From assembly GCA_905220665.1 (NCBI GenBank), contig CAJNAR010000013.1:62001-126000 (forward strand): DNA of 64,000 bases. The letters are read 5' to 3'. Position 1 is the first letter of the stretch. The number at the start of each line of letters is the position of its first letter. The translations under genes were made by a program, and so were the position numbers. This stretch comes from Albugo candida. Lineage: Eukaryota; Oomycota; Peronosporomycetes; Albuginales; Albuginaceae. The notes below the pieces were generated by a model. The model did no database searches, was not told the DNA's origin, and saw only the letters and a list, made by a program, of their open reading frames with translations. Shown one piece after another: positions 25,301-36,266 of this stretch.

Positions 25301-25826
25301 ACCCCCTCGAACAGCCTCAAATAGCATCCCCACGTCCTCAGATGGCACCTCAGATGAGGTCTTCTCACGATGAATTCGAGAGGCACGGGCAGGAAGACGC
25401 GTTTCTCTGAAGTGATTGAGCGCCTTTTGCGTAACAGATCCTTCTGTCGCATAATCGATAGCTAACTTTCCCCACCTATCATTGGCATCCACCGAGGCTC
25501 CAAACTGAAGTAAAAGATCCACAGCATCCTTTTGTTGTTCCTTTATAGCCCAATGCAAAGGCGTCCTAAACATCCGAAGCTCAATACGGAAAATGCTCGC
25601 ATTAGCTTGAAATGAATGAGCACAACCTCAAGTCCTGATCTGTTGTGTTAATATCTACACCAGAGTCGCAAAGACGCTTTAATAATTCGAGGTTTCCCAT
25701 AGAAGCAGCCCATATGAGCGCGCTGTGATCTTTCGTCAGATGAAAGCCCTCTGTATGCTCTGCTGCACACGTAGCGACTGCAGTGTCATCTTTATGATTG
25801 TCCATAAACAAGTGTTTTAAACTCAT
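22379..25826 (-). CDS. Ankyrin repeat / GAF-like / Fic-domain fusion protein, 7 exons, 1044 aa
   Basis: Proposed complement join 25826..25627, 25565..24641, 24588..23904, 23853..23759, 23706..23340, 23290..23192, 23142..22379. All six introns are 49-61 nt with GT...AG ends, and every join keeps frame. Residues 1-~375 are ankyrin repeats (for example RTPLHWAIKEQQ, RTSLHIAAEHGQIGVVELLLSAG). About 376-610 resembles a GAF domain (GHVGRVFSF, FLLPHARRAGIK, VAVFSWYS). A helical linker follows, and then a Fic core at ~860-1010 with the catalytic HPFIDGNGRIAR at ~970. Fic enzymes transfer AMP (or other phosphate-linked groups) from nucleotides to target hydroxyls. No signal peptide or membrane segment is seen, so it is probably cytosolic. 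The order suggests partner binding plus ligand sensing coupled to AMPylation; this is inferred. Confidence 0.85.
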
Positions 25827-27798
25827 TCACAGATTATAATCTGCTGGCTAAGAAGAGATTCTGCTTCTGGTGCCACACAGTGGCAACACGAAAAACTGAG
25901 TCAGCACGTAAGCTTTCTTTGGATAAACAAGCGCGACGAGTACCCTCTTTTAGGCCAGCAGTTCAACACACACAGCGATTGGAAAGTCTCAGCGCCTGTG
26001 TAAGTGGATGACAGTGTTTGGTAGTCGTAGTTAGCACGAAAATAGGAATATATTAATCACAACAGAGATTATCTTAGCAAATTGACATGTTCCGTCTACT
26101 TCTAAAAACAACTGTGGAATGGAAATCGTATCAACCATTTGTTTAGGCTAAGAATTCGATATTTGAGTCGAATGGATGGCTACCATAAATATCATCGTGT
26201 GGTGAGTTTTGGATTTTCTACTTGGAGCCTTGGTATTCGAGTAGTGCAGCAAGTACTATATCCTTGAGCTGTGCTTTACGTATGTCCAATTGATTATGTT
26301 CAGAAAGTGTATCAACCAGTCAACATAATTACTTTGGATAAAGAGAAGCGATTGCCTCAACCTCTCAATTGCTGATGGGAGTGCTTTCTTTTTATGAGAA
26401 TCGCATTGACTGCATGCCGACTGAAAAAAACAACGAGTCACGTTGCATGGCATGGGTTCAAGGAGGTCGCTAAAAGCCAATATAGTTCGGAGGTGGAATT
26501 GCACTATCCTAAAAATATTATCGTTGAACAAAAATATGCGCGACATATCCGTTTGTTTATAAATGCCGATCAATAGTGTTACTCACGCTACTATCTTCGT
26601 TCCCCTTTCGATGTATTTGCGTGAAAGCACTGGCGGGCCTGTCTGTTTGTCGACGGAGGCTGTGCTACTTATTTTTTGCTTACTGGTAAAATGACGAGAT
26701 GACGAAGGAATAAGCCAGCTATCACGCAGCGCCTGACTGAGTTCGATGACGATAGGGCAGCGATACAGAAGTTGCGAAAAACTACGTTTTCAATATACCA
26801 CGGCAGACCAAGTATTTGGACAAGCTTACGGACAACACCCCATAAAAGTCAGAGCAATATGGGTGACTGCTTCCTCCCCGTAATCACGCTTCTAAATCAT
26901 TGTTACACAATTCGCTGCTCAAAATCAGACTTATTTGGGACTCATATACTTAGTGCAGCCATGCTTTGTCGAGATTGATAGCAATTGGAATTACTCGTGT
27001 CGTCAGACTTCGCCGCAGAGGTATACAATCTTCATTGAACAAGCCGTCCATTCTCCTCTTTTGTATTCACTTTGATTCAAAGGGACCCAGCGGTCGCTGC
27101 TTGAGTAATGTCAAAGTCCGTGCAACGAATTTGTACTGATATCTAGAATATCAGCAAGCAGAGCACATCACATACATGAGGATTGGCGCATACAACGTCC
27201 AGCAATTCTGCCCAATTTATACGCCTGGTCCTTTACAGTTGTTAGAGCCAGAATTTCAGATCACGTCATCATTTGGAAAGCCTACACGCCGTGCGATGAT
27301 GTGACAAATTTATTCATCCGAGCCCTAACGTTGGATGCTTTTTGCACTTCCGTACAAGTAGACCTCACCATTGCGACATGAGACAATAAAGCGGGTGGTT
27401 GGCACTAAGTTGAGCATATCCAATCATCTACCAAATCACTAGAGAGCATCGAGATCCTACTATTAAACTACCGTATCGTGCCCAAAATCCAGTCATAAAG
27501 AGGGGACGGGTATCATGAATGATTACGTCAAATTTCTCCAATAAATGTAAAAGCAAGGGTAGGGCTCCGGCTGCATCACGAAATACAGTAATCATTGGTG
27601 AGTGGTGAGAACTTGATCCGTGCCAGCCATACAAATTGCAAGTACAAAAGTGTCATAGCCAACGAGCAATAAAAAAATACGACGCAGCACACAACACAAC
27701 ACAGAATAAAAAAAGGGAAACAACACGACAATCACAAATAACGGCATTTCAAATATTGATACAAGAGTGATTGACACGCATTCAAGTACACTTGACGC
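25827..27798. other. Intergenic, about 2 kb, no supported gene
   Basis: Only short frames are found, on both strands (for example 26256-26573 minus and 27428-27634 minus), with no recognisable motif, and none has splice partners that I can defend. The minus-strand frame 27428-27634 has protein-like composition and may be a relic. The 3' part should hold the promoter of the zinc-ribbon gene at 27799. Confidence 0.5.
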
Positions 27799-29007
27799 AT
27801 GTCTCCTAGAAAATCTTATTCGAACGGATCGACACAATCGTGTCGCTTCAACGATTGCAATAACATGGCTATCATTGGTACCGACAAATGCTCTTTTCAC
27901 AAAAATCGACGCCAATGCATAATCGATGAATGTACAAATCAAGTGTACGCTCGTAAGCTCTGTGTCCGTCACGGTGGAAAGAAACAATGCCAGGCCGATG
28001 GATGCAAAGCGCACGCCCGAGGAGGTGGATATTGCCTACAGCACGGTGGTTTCTCCGTTAAGCGATTTTGTACAGTTGATGGATGCAAGAAACAAGCGCA
28101 TGCTCGTCAGAAATGTGTCCGTCATGGAGGAGGTAGACGGTGTCGGATCAACGGGTGCATGCAGCATGCTCGTGCCGGAGGTATATGTAATCGTCATTCA
28201 CACGACCATAAATGTCGAATTGATGGCTGCATGAAAGTCGCTCAACATCTTGGCTCCATATGTTTTCATCATGCTATGGAGCTCCGAGCGGAAGGCAAAA
28301 TCGCATTCCAAGACAACCTTGGTGAAACAACGCATTTCATGCATAAGAAAAAGAAAGTTGACATTACTCAAAAGATGCTAGAGTTGCCAGATCCATCTCC
28401 AGAACACCCAGCACAATCCATATGGGCACGTAATGACTGCTTTCATCAGCAGTATTATCCAAATACGTCAGTGAATGTACCAGACACCACGTGTAGGAAA
28501 GAAAGCTCACGACCCGAAAGAGGTATGTGGTCTGAACCGCTGCTTCCTTCAATGGGCAAGATTGCAACGAGTAGCAATCTCATTTCGCCTTTGCTATCTT
28601 CGTCGTTAATATCCAAGCTACGCTCTTCTCAGCCCAAGAATTCGACGGAAGGATACCCTACCGAGTCACATCACTGTGCAAACTATGAACCGTCTCCAGC
28701 ATACTCTGTCGGGGACAGTACGGGATCTCACTATCATAAAAAATCTGGCGAGGATGATTTGGAGTACATTCTGAATTCTTATTCAAAATTGATTTCCCCA
28801 GCTGCAATGTCGTATCCAGAACACACGTCCAGAAACCTCTTTCCCGGAATCCCTCATTCGAGCCCGAGTTTGCATACTACCAATGAAAAGGATATAGTTG
28901 AAACTCCAACAACTTCTGCACCACCGCTCGTCCGCCTCAACTCATTATTACCACCGGCACCTGGTATCATCACTGGCCAAATTCCTCGAAGTCATCATTA
29001 TGGATAG
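27799..29007 (+). CDS. WRKY19-like zinc-finger repeat protein, 402 aa
   Basis: A single exon. Residues ~14-155 contain about six tandem Cys/His units of the form C..DGC...A...G.C..HGG (for example KQCQADGCKAHARGGGYC and RRCRINGCMQHARAGGIC). This unit is the one annotated as 'WRKY transcription factor 19-like' in oomycetes and in the N-terminal part of plant WRKY19; no WRKY domain itself is present. The remaining ~245 residues are Ser/Pro-rich and probably disordered. There is no signal peptide. It is likely nuclear or cytosolic with zinc bound by each unit, but the molecular role is unknown. Confidence 0.85.
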   Translation: MSPRKSYSNGSTQSCRFNDCNNMAIIGTDKCSFHKNRRQCIIDECTNQVYARKLCVRHGGKKQCQADGCKAHARGGGYCLQHGGFSVKRFCTVDGCKKQAHARQKCVRHGGGRRCRINGCMQHARAGGICNRHSHDHKCRIDGCMKVAQHLGSICFHHAMELRAEGKIAFQDNLGETTHFMHKKKKVDITQKMLELPDPSPEHPAQSIWARNDCFHQQYYPNTSVNVPDTTCRKESSRPERGMWSEPLLPSMGKIATSSNLISPLLSSSLISKLRSSQPKNSTEGYPTESHHCANYEPSPAYSVGDSTGSHYHKKSGEDDLEYILNSYSKLISPAAMSYPEHTSRNLFPGIPHSSPSLHTTNEKDIVETPTTSAPPLVRLNSLLPPAPGIITGQIPRSHHYG

Positions 29008-29294
29008 CGAGCTTCTCATTGTCAATTTCTCCAAGCACATCACAACGGCTTTCTTGCGGACTAGTAGTGAGCGAGCGAAAAGATCACGTGGCAAAGGATC
29101 ATCGCTTCAATAGCTCAACTTCTAAAGCACGCACTGCCACCGCCCAGAAGTTCTCCCAACTCTGAGCACTTGCATTCTAGAGACACGTTAAGTAATTATA
29201 TATAAACCCATTGCGATTTCTTACACTCAACTGTTTTGTCTCACGTCGCTTAGGTGTTTTGTGTTTGTTGCTCGTACCCCGAGAAGATTTCGCG

Positions 29295-30024
29295 ATGCCA
29301 CCGACATCTCTCAAAGTACTTGTAATCGGCCCGAAAAGTTCGGGAAAAACGACTGTAAGAGCTACATGGAAGCGAACGTATGACTGATTCTACGTACAGA
29401 TTGCAAACTTCTTAGCCGGGCATCAAGATCGATTGGGAGGACAGGAACAATACCAGCCGACAGTGGCCGTTCGGTGGGTCTTGCGATGCACGCAGGAGTA
29501 AGTAGATTGTGAAATTGTGCGTTTAGGATTCTGGAAACAGAATGCAACAAAGCAAGCGTTGAGTTGTGGGATGTATCAGGGGATCAAATGTAAGAATTTC
29601 CTCTTATTTCATGTCGAAACCTTGTTACGAGTCTGCAGTTATGAGGCGTGTTGGCCTGCAATCATCAAGGATGCGCAGGGCGTGCTACTGGTCTACAATC
29701 CCGAGTCCCATTCTCACGAAAGCGAGGCGATGTTATGGTGAAGATATAGCACTGGCCTTCTTCATGTTTAAGCTCATGTACTTTGCCAAGCATAGGTACG
29801 AATGGTTTGTAACGAATCCTGGCCTGAATCCGTCGGCACAGTGCCTCATCTTTGCTCATACAGCGACCACTACAAAATCACCAAGCGCTGTTTCTAAGCT
29901 TAGAGTAAAAGCAAATCGTATCGCGAGCGCATTCGATACTCCGAGTGTTATCAAATCAGAGTATGAGAAATTTGCAGATTCTCTCAGTGAGTACATTGAG
30001 ACGCAACATCGACAGCGTAAATGA
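29295..30024 (+). CDS. IFT22: IFT22/RABL5-like small GTPase, 5 exons, 174 aa
   Basis: Proposed join 29295..29354, 29400..29473, 29527..29589, 29639..29737, 29796..30024. Introns are 45, 53, 49 and 58 nt and all joins keep frame. The product starts MPPTSLKVLVIGPKSSGKTT with a P-loop (GPKSSGKT), continues YQPTVAVRILE and VELWDVSGD, and then YEACWPAIIKDAQGVLLVYN. These match the order and spacing of IFT22, an atypical Rab-like GTPase of the IFT-B complex used to build flagella. The Walker B/G3 part reads WDVSGD, where RABL5 has WDCGGD. The gene fits an organism with flagellated zoospores. It is 0.3 kb upstream of catalase on the same strand. Confidence 0.9.
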
Positions 30025-30328
30025 GCTCACATTATAGATTCCCCACATATCGCGTATTTTAAAAGGGTAGCATACTCAATAAAATCTATGCTTCTTTGTG
30101 ACATGTTGCTCGGCCTTGTTAGCTGACAAGTCATTTCGATCGTAAAAGGGCTTCCGGTTACCCAAACGTCGAGAACTTCAGTTTCTTTCCATCGCACTAA
30201 TGAGACATTTGTGGCTTCAGTCGCCAGGAAGATTCTCTTTAATAAGAAAACAGAAATGTCGCAGTTTTGAGATATCTGGTAGCGGTCAGGTTGTCCGGCC
30301 ATTTTTCAATTGCTACACTATAGCATAC

Positions 30329-31915
30329 ATGACGCCGCCAACGCTAACGACGAGCAACGGCCAGCCGGTACCCCGAAATGGGCTCACGGCTTCCGTCACC
30401 GCTGGACCAAGAGGTCCTATTCTACTTGAAGATTTTGCACTCTTGGATACGTTGGCGCATTTCGATCGCGAGCGAGTACCCGAAAGAGTCGTGCATGCAA
30501 AAGGGGCTGGTGCATTTGGATATTTCGAGGTCACAAGCGATGCAATTCGAAAATACTGTAAGGCGAATATGTTTTCGAAAGTCGGCAAACGGACACCAAT
30601 TGCAGTGCGCTTTTCTCAAGTGGCACTAGAATCAGGATCTCCCGACACTGTCCGAGATGTGCGTGGTTTTGCCGTTAAATTCTATTCCGAGGAAGGCAAT
30701 TGGGACTTGGTTGGCAATAATACTCCAGTGTTCTTTATTCGTGACCCGATTCTGTTTCCATCGTTTATTCACGCCTTGAAACGAAATCCACAGACACATT
30801 TGCGCGACAATAATTTGTTTTGGGATTTTCTGTCTTTACGTCCAGAATCGTTGCATCAACAGACGATTTTGTTCTCTGATCGAGGTATTCCCGACGGCTA
30901 TCGGTTTATGAATGGGTATGGAAGCAACACGTTTAAAAATGTGAATGAAAATGGAGAAGTAGTTTTCGTGAAGTATCACTATAAATCGGACCAAGGAATT
31001 CGTAATCTATCTGATGAACAAGCACAAAAACTCTCAGGATTGGATGCGGATTATGCTTTACGCGATTTGTTTGAATCCATTGCGTCAGAGAATTATCCTG
31101 TTTGGACTATGTATCTTCAAGTCATGACTCCTGAACAAGCTCAACACTGTTCGTTCAATCCATTTGACGTGACGAAAATTTGGCCGCACAACGAGTTTCC
31201 TCTCATTGAAATTGGACGTTTTGTTTTGAATCGAAACCCACAAAATTACTTTGCCGAAGTTGAGCAACTGGTTTTTTCACCAGCTCATTTCATTCCTGGT
31301 ATTGGTCCTTCGCCAGACAAAGTTCTTCAAGGACGCTTGTTCTCCTACAATGACGCACATTATCACCGTCTGGGCGTGAACTATTCACAGATTCCAGTGA
31401 ATCGAACCGTGATCAACTCGCAAACGTATCATCGTGATGGTCTGATGCGCGTTGATGGGAACATGCTCAATGAACCAGCGCATTTTCCCAACAGTTTGGG
31501 AGGTCCAGAGGAATCTAAAGTCGAAAAGTTTCAGAGTTACAGTGGAGACTTTAGTGTGATCGACAAATATGAAACTCGAGATGACGACAATTTCACTCAG
31601 ACTCGACTCTTTTATCAAAAAGTGCTGGATGATAGTGGGCGTGAGCGCCTCGCTGGAAACATTGCTGGGTCGCTTGTAAACGCAAGTAAGGAAGTCCAGG
31701 CGCGAGTATTGGCTAATTTCGATAAAGTCGATCCGGATTATGCTAAACGTGTAGATAAGCAGCTTCAAGTGTTGGAGCAAGAGAATGCCAAAGGAATGAT
31801 CAAAGAGAAGCAACCAACCGCTCCAATGAATCCTCCACGTGCTCCGTTCAAAGTTACAATGGAGATGTCCGACGATGTATTGGCTCCCCAATTTCGTCGG
31901 CAGTGTGCAGTGTAG
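30329..31915 (+). CDS. Monofunctional heme catalase, 528 aa
   Basis: A single exon. The frame opens at 30200, but the ATG at 30329 gives [18 protein letters not shown], the normal catalase N-terminus, so I chose it. The distal-side motif [20 protein letters not shown] contains the catalytic His, and the [11 protein letters not shown] region and the proximal [12 protein letters not shown] heme-ligand Tyr motif are both present. The enzyme converts hydrogen peroxide to water and oxygen. The C-terminus ends QCAV, so no PTS1 SKL-type peroxisomal signal is visible. It converges on the MFS gene with about 110 bp between stops. Confidence 0.96.
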   Translation: MTPPTLTTSNGQPVPRNGLTASVTAGPRGPILLEDFALLDTLAHFDRERVPERVVHAKGAGAFGYFEVTSDAIRKYCKANMFSKVGKRTPIAVRFSQVALESGSPDTVRDVRGFAVKFYSEEGNWDLVGNNTPVFFIRDPILFPSFIHALKRNPQTHLRDNNLFWDFLSLRPESLHQQTILFSDRGIPDGYRFMNGYGSNTFKNVNENGEVVFVKYHYKSDQGIRNLSDEQAQKLSGLDADYALRDLFESIASENYPVWTMYLQVMTPEQAQHCSFNPFDVTKIWPHNEFPLIEIGRFVLNRNPQNYFAEVEQLVFSPAHFIPGIGPSPDKVLQGRLFSYNDAHYHRLGVNYSQIPVNRTVINSQTYHRDGLMRVDGNMLNEPAHFPNSLGGPEESKVEKFQSYSGDFSVIDKYETRDDDNFTQTRLFYQKVLDDSGRERLAGNIAGSLVNASKEVQARVLANFDKVDPDYAKRVDKQLQVLEQENAKGMIKEKQPTAPMNPPRAPFKVTMEMSDDVLAPQFRRQCAV

Positions 31916-32024
31916 GTGTCAAGTAGCCATGATGGAAATAGTTGTCTAATCGAATATGAAAGTGGTGGTATTGTCATTGTTTTCAAATTTTGCCGCATAT
32001 ACGCCTCTGCTGTAAAAAATTATC

Positions 32025-33637
32025 CTATCTTTCTGAGCCAACAACCGTGGGTAGAATTGGCTTGGAGTACTCTAGACGTAATTGCTCATGCTTCGCTCGC
32101 TTGTACTCACCGTTGCTATCAACAATCGAAATTAAAGTGAGACAAATAACATCAAACTGTGGGCACTTACAAGAAGCAGAAAACCGCTGACGTGAGCAGT
32201 AACAAAAATACCATAATCCACTCCGGTGTGGCGTAGATATACGAATGTGGGACTCTTCCAGTGATATCTACATGCTTTCTTCGAAGAATACTGAATAACG
32301 GGACCAAAATTGCCGATAGGAAATTCCCACAAAGTTGTTGCAAGGCTGCAACTGTGGACTCACTTGTCGGGAATGCACATTCTACGCCTAGTTCGAGAAC
32401 AATCGGCTGCAAAGGGCCAAGTACCGCGCCAAGAAGAAGAAGCGTCGTCAGTGTCAACAGGCCACTGGTAACACTCAAAGTGAACTTAAAAAGCGTCAGA
32501 CTCACTGCGGAGGCAAATATGCAAACTTGAAGAGCCTGAACGTGATTTTGCCGACGATCTACGAAACGTGAAATCACCTGACCTCCCACCAAAGAACTGA
32601 CAATGAAGAGTGCGCCGATAGTACCAACTTGTGGCTTTGAAAAGCCTTCTGTACTGAGAAATTTCGCAAGAAGTGCAGACATGGCGTTCAATACACATTC
32701 AGCAACCGAGAAAACAAGAACTGTTATCCAAAATCCAGAATGTGCAAAGGCGTTTCCCCACTGCTTCCAGTTATATTCATCTTGGAGGTGGACGTCAGAT
32801 ATCGTGGAAGCTGTCTCAAACATATTGATTGAGTTCCGTTTTCTGCCAAAACGTGTCGGCCATGGTGATTCAGGGAACGAGACGAACGCAAAGTACGTCA
32901 GAATCCATAATGCTATTGCTAATCCAGCGATCATAGCTTCCCAGGATGGTATATCCTGTATGGTATGCACCAAAAAGGGAGCTGTGAGGTAGACGACTGC
33001 GATGCCCATGGCGTTCGCATTCACTGCAATACTTGTTGCAGTCGCACGAAGTGATGTCGGGAACCAATTAGCAGAAAGAACCGGAGGAGAATTGACCATA
33101 AACGGCATCGCCACTGCTGCTAAGACTTGCCCTAGGATGGTGAGGTACACTTCATTCCAAAGACCGTATTGGGTCCCGAGATAACGGAAGGAAGCTCCCA
33201 GAGCTTGGAGCATTGCGCCCAGCAGTACACCATATCGTAAACCCATACGATCGATTATCCACGATCCAAAAAAGGAGCATGGTATGTAAGAGATAAAGTA
33301 TATTGTTATCAGCTCCGTGGAATGAAGCTGCCAGCCTCATGTCAGGGAATTGGATCGGTAATTCTATGGAATGGCACACGCACCTGTTGTTTCCAGCGGT
33401 GTTCGGATAGCGTCACAATCGGGGCATACGAGTAGCATATCGCTTGATTGGTTCCTGAGAGCAACGATAAGATCGCGAGCATGAGCCATTTCTTTCCAGA
33501 ACTTTGAGTTTTTCCTTCAGGCAAATCGCTACTTGGCGCATTATCCTCAAAAGTGCCATATTCTACAGTCACTGTTACTCTTCATTCAGGCAAAAGTAGT
33601 GATACAAACCAGAATCATTTTTCTCCATTGTTGGCAT
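32025..33637 (-). CDS. MFS transporter, FLVCR/DIRC2 (SLC49)-like, 4 exons, 484 aa
   Basis: Proposed complement join 33637..33610, 33562..33384, 33327..32171, 32115..32025. Introns are 47, 56 and 55 nt. The first exon encodes only about nine residues and supplies the ATG missing from the long frame; the last exon adds FFNGEYKRAKHEQLRLEYS, a hydrophilic tail of the sort seen in FLVCR/DIRC2 proteins. About 12 membrane helices are visible, with the loop-2/3 motif DRMGLRYGV and NWFPTSLRATATS after helix 4, typical of this clade. Family members carry heme, choline, pyridoxine or other metabolites; the substrate here cannot be told. It is convergent with catalase. Confidence 0.87.
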
Positions 33638-33938
33638 GGGAGTGGGAGCCTTTACAGATTACTAACGCTACTATAATATCTAGAGACCAATCGTACGCCC
33701 CTGCAAAAGGTCAGATCCTTTCGGTGTTTTGATCGTCACGCAGCATGATACATTTAGCAATGCAAATGCACGCTGCTTGTGATAAACTGCTCTGATTCGA
33801 GTATGGTGCTGTCGGTATGCTGATTTGCGCATTATGAACCTATTCCAATTGTACAATCGTAGTGCAATCGCACTCCTTTGCCCGTGTATGAAAATTTCTA
33901 TAAAGGCAAGTATCAGTCTCGAAATTGGAGCTTCGGAT

Positions 33939-35969
33939 TCAAAGTTGTCGCTCAGTGGCATGATCAACCAATGCTCCCGTGAAGGAGCTGGCGTCAAGGG
34001 TCTGTGCTATGCGTCTATAATCGGCAAACTGATTCTCGAAATAAGCCGAAAGTTCTTCAGGCTTCATAAAAGTTTTCTCCATTGTCAGTCGATTCTGTAC
34101 TTCCACAAGTCGAGCGGTAGAATACTGTTTCCCAATGACAACCCGGTACGGATATCCTACAAGTTCCGACTCGACCAGTCTGACACCAGCACTCACTTGC
34201 CATCTGTCGTCGAGAATCACATCAGGAGATCCGGTGCAATTAGAAGGAGCGCCACATTTTAATTGACTCAACTGAGCTGCAATTTTTCGCGCCTCTAGAG
34301 TCAGCGGATGGTCGGTGCGAGTTGCACCGATAGGCACCACAATAATGTGGTATGGAGCAATAACGCTAGGCCACTGAATGCCATTTTTGTCGTGTGATGT
34401 CTCAACAATTGCAGCCAGCAAACGTGATACACCAAGTCCAAAACATCCCATTTCGTAAGGCTCTTTGACTAAACATTCATCACTGATCCGAGAATGGAAT
34501 GCATTCATTGATTTGGAGTACTTTTGGCCTAGATAAAACGCATGTGCGACTTCAATGCCCCGGCTTAATTTAAGCGAGCCTTTTCTGCAATGCGGACATA
34601 TATCTCCTTCTTCCGCCAGTCGATAATTTCCAATTGATATAGACAAAGAGCTCTTCGATGGATTTGCCACGTGTGTGGCTGATTGTGATGCCTTAATTGC
34701 TTCATGCAACGATGATAATGCCGTCCCACTGTGAGAGAATGATTGACCGAGCAGCAATGAATCATCGATGAGAACCTTAAGTTTCAGTGAACCACTGCAA
34801 TCAACTGACTTGGCTCGATGGATAGCATTCTCATCCAATTCCAGCTTTACGGATATTTCATTCGCTTTTCGATCGCTTTGGAGAAAGACTGCAACGATAA
34901 AGTCTAAACCTGTGGTAAACAATTCGCAAGCATAAGAGAGTCCTGTGGGCGCAGACTTGGTGCTTTGTACAGCATTTGCAAGACTGATCCAAAGCTTCTG
35001 AAGTGCTGGATCATCCTTCGCAGTATCTCGCATTTCTTCATACGGAATTATGTCAGCTTTCTCCTCTTTTGGCCCATACAAAAGTCCTTGCGCCTTCTCC
35101 ACATTTGCCGCATAGTCGCATTCTTCACGTACAGGATTTGTCGAGCTAGAGCATGAGAGGATGCCATCTTCTCCTATCGACGCCAGGACGTGAAATTCAT
35201 GAGAAAAATTGCCCCCAATCTCGCCAGTGTCGGCTTGTACTTGGACGACAGGTAGCCGTAGTATCCCTCGTAGAATCCGCTTGTACGATGCGATAACTGC
35301 ATCATACGACTGCACAGCATTCTTGTAATTTGTGTCGAATGTGTACATGTCTTTCATGATGAACTCTCTCGATCGTAGTAAGCCAAATCGCGGTCGCACT
35401 TCGTCTCGATACTTTTTTCCTATTTGATACAATCGTAAGCTTTGATGACCAGATTCACCACGCGCTTCCCGAGTCGGATTGTAGTGTTGTGCTACTAGGG
35501 ACGTCATGGGTTCCTCATGTGTTGGAGCTAGAATCTGCTCACTATTCCTTCTATCCTGAAACGTAAACAGCTCACTACTTCTACCTCTCCAACGATCCGA
35601 TAATCTCCACAAATCAGCGGAAACGATTGCAGGCAAATCACATTTATTGCCACTGATTTGCTTCATTTCAATATCGATGATTCTTTCAAGCTTTTGTAAG
35701 ACTCGTGTGGCCAAAGGAAGCATTGCAAATGTTCCATGGCCACTTTTTCGAATGAAGCCTGCACGCAATAGCAACTGATAACTCGGTACTGCGGCTTCAA
35801 TCGGAGCATTCTTCAATGTGGGAATCCAAAGTTGAGATCGAAGAGCATATGCGGAAGCGGGACTTGTGTATTTTCGCGCACAGTGTCGCCTACAATATGG
35901 ACGCAGACTTGGAGCACGTATTGGTGCATGCTTGGACCACATGCAGCTGACGCGAGTTATACCGAGCAT
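33939..35969 (-). CDS. Prolyl-tRNA synthetase, bacterial/mitochondrial type, 676 aa
   Basis: A single exon. The N-terminal ~45 residues are Arg-rich and low in acids, consistent with a mitochondrial presequence. Class II motifs are present: motif 1 around SGHGTFAMLPLATRVLQKLE, motif 2 around YQIGKKYRDEVRPRFGLLRSREFIMKD, and motif 3 GCFGLGVSRLLAAIVE. TxE-type Pro binding is seen in ILAPTHEEP. A divergent editing-like insertion of ~190 residues (about 230-420) lies between motifs 2 and 3, as in bacterial ProRS. The anticodon-binding domain closes the protein. It charges tRNA-Pro, probably in mitochondria. Confidence 0.93.
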   Translation of the reverse strand: MLGITRVSCMWSKHAPIRAPSLRPYCRRHCARKYTSPASAYALRSQLWIPTLKNAPIEAAVPSYQLLLRAGFIRKSGHGTFAMLPLATRVLQKLERIIDIEMKQISGNKCDLPAIVSADLWRLSDRWRGRSSELFTFQDRRNSEQILAPTHEEPMTSLVAQHYNPTREARGESGHQSLRLYQIGKKYRDEVRPRFGLLRSREFIMKDMYTFDTNYKNAVQSYDAVIASYKRILRGILRLPVVQVQADTGEIGGNFSHEFHVLASIGEDGILSCSSSTNPVREECDYAANVEKAQGLLYGPKEEKADIIPYEEMRDTAKDDPALQKLWISLANAVQSTKSAPTGLSYACELFTTGLDFIVAVFLQSDRKANEISVKLELDENAIHRAKSVDCSGSLKLKVLIDDSLLLGQSFSHSGTALSSLHEAIKASQSATHVANPSKSSLSISIGNYRLAEEGDICPHCRKGSLKLSRGIEVAHAFYLGQKYSKSMNAFHSRISDECLVKEPYEMGCFGLGVSRLLAAIVETSHDKNGIQWPSVIAPYHIIVVPIGATRTDHPLTLEARKIAAQLSQLKCGAPSNCTGSPDVILDDRWQVSAGVRLVESELVGYPYRVVIGKQYSTARLVEVQNRLTMEKTFMKPEELSAYFENQFADYRRIAQTLDASSFTGALVDHATERQL

Positions 35970-36266
35970 ACCGGTATAACGTGTACGAAATTCCGTGGTG
36001 CAGGCTCATTTGGCTAGCATTGCGACTCTCTATTGAACGTCAGAATCTCGACCTATAACTGCTTCTCAATAAAAGCAAAGTGACATAGATGAATGTATAG
36101 TATCATATATTTACGGTTGAGCTACTTTTGCTCGTGTTTGTGCGATTCCTAATGTATTACTCGATCGGTACGCTACTGCAGTAGCAACTGCTGCGAACAT
36201 AACGGTTGAAAGTATACTCTATCTGCTCTATCGCTTAAGGTCCACCACACTATTGTCGGAAGTTAA
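35970..36266. promoter_or_regulatory. Shared upstream region of two divergent genes
   Basis: About 300 bp between the divergent ATGs of prolyl-tRNA synthetase and the nucleotidyltransferase gene. No gene is seen; it presumably holds both promoters. I could not single out a core promoter element. Confidence 0.5.

Noticed and set aside
27592..28014. 140-codon minus-strand frame over the zinc-ribbon gene start
   Set aside because: It overlaps the clearly coding plus-strand gene and lacks any motif.
30200..30328. Upstream Met of the catalase frame as start
   Set aside because: The 43 extra residues are not catalase-like and not a clear targeting peptide; the ATG at 30329 gives the usual N-terminus.
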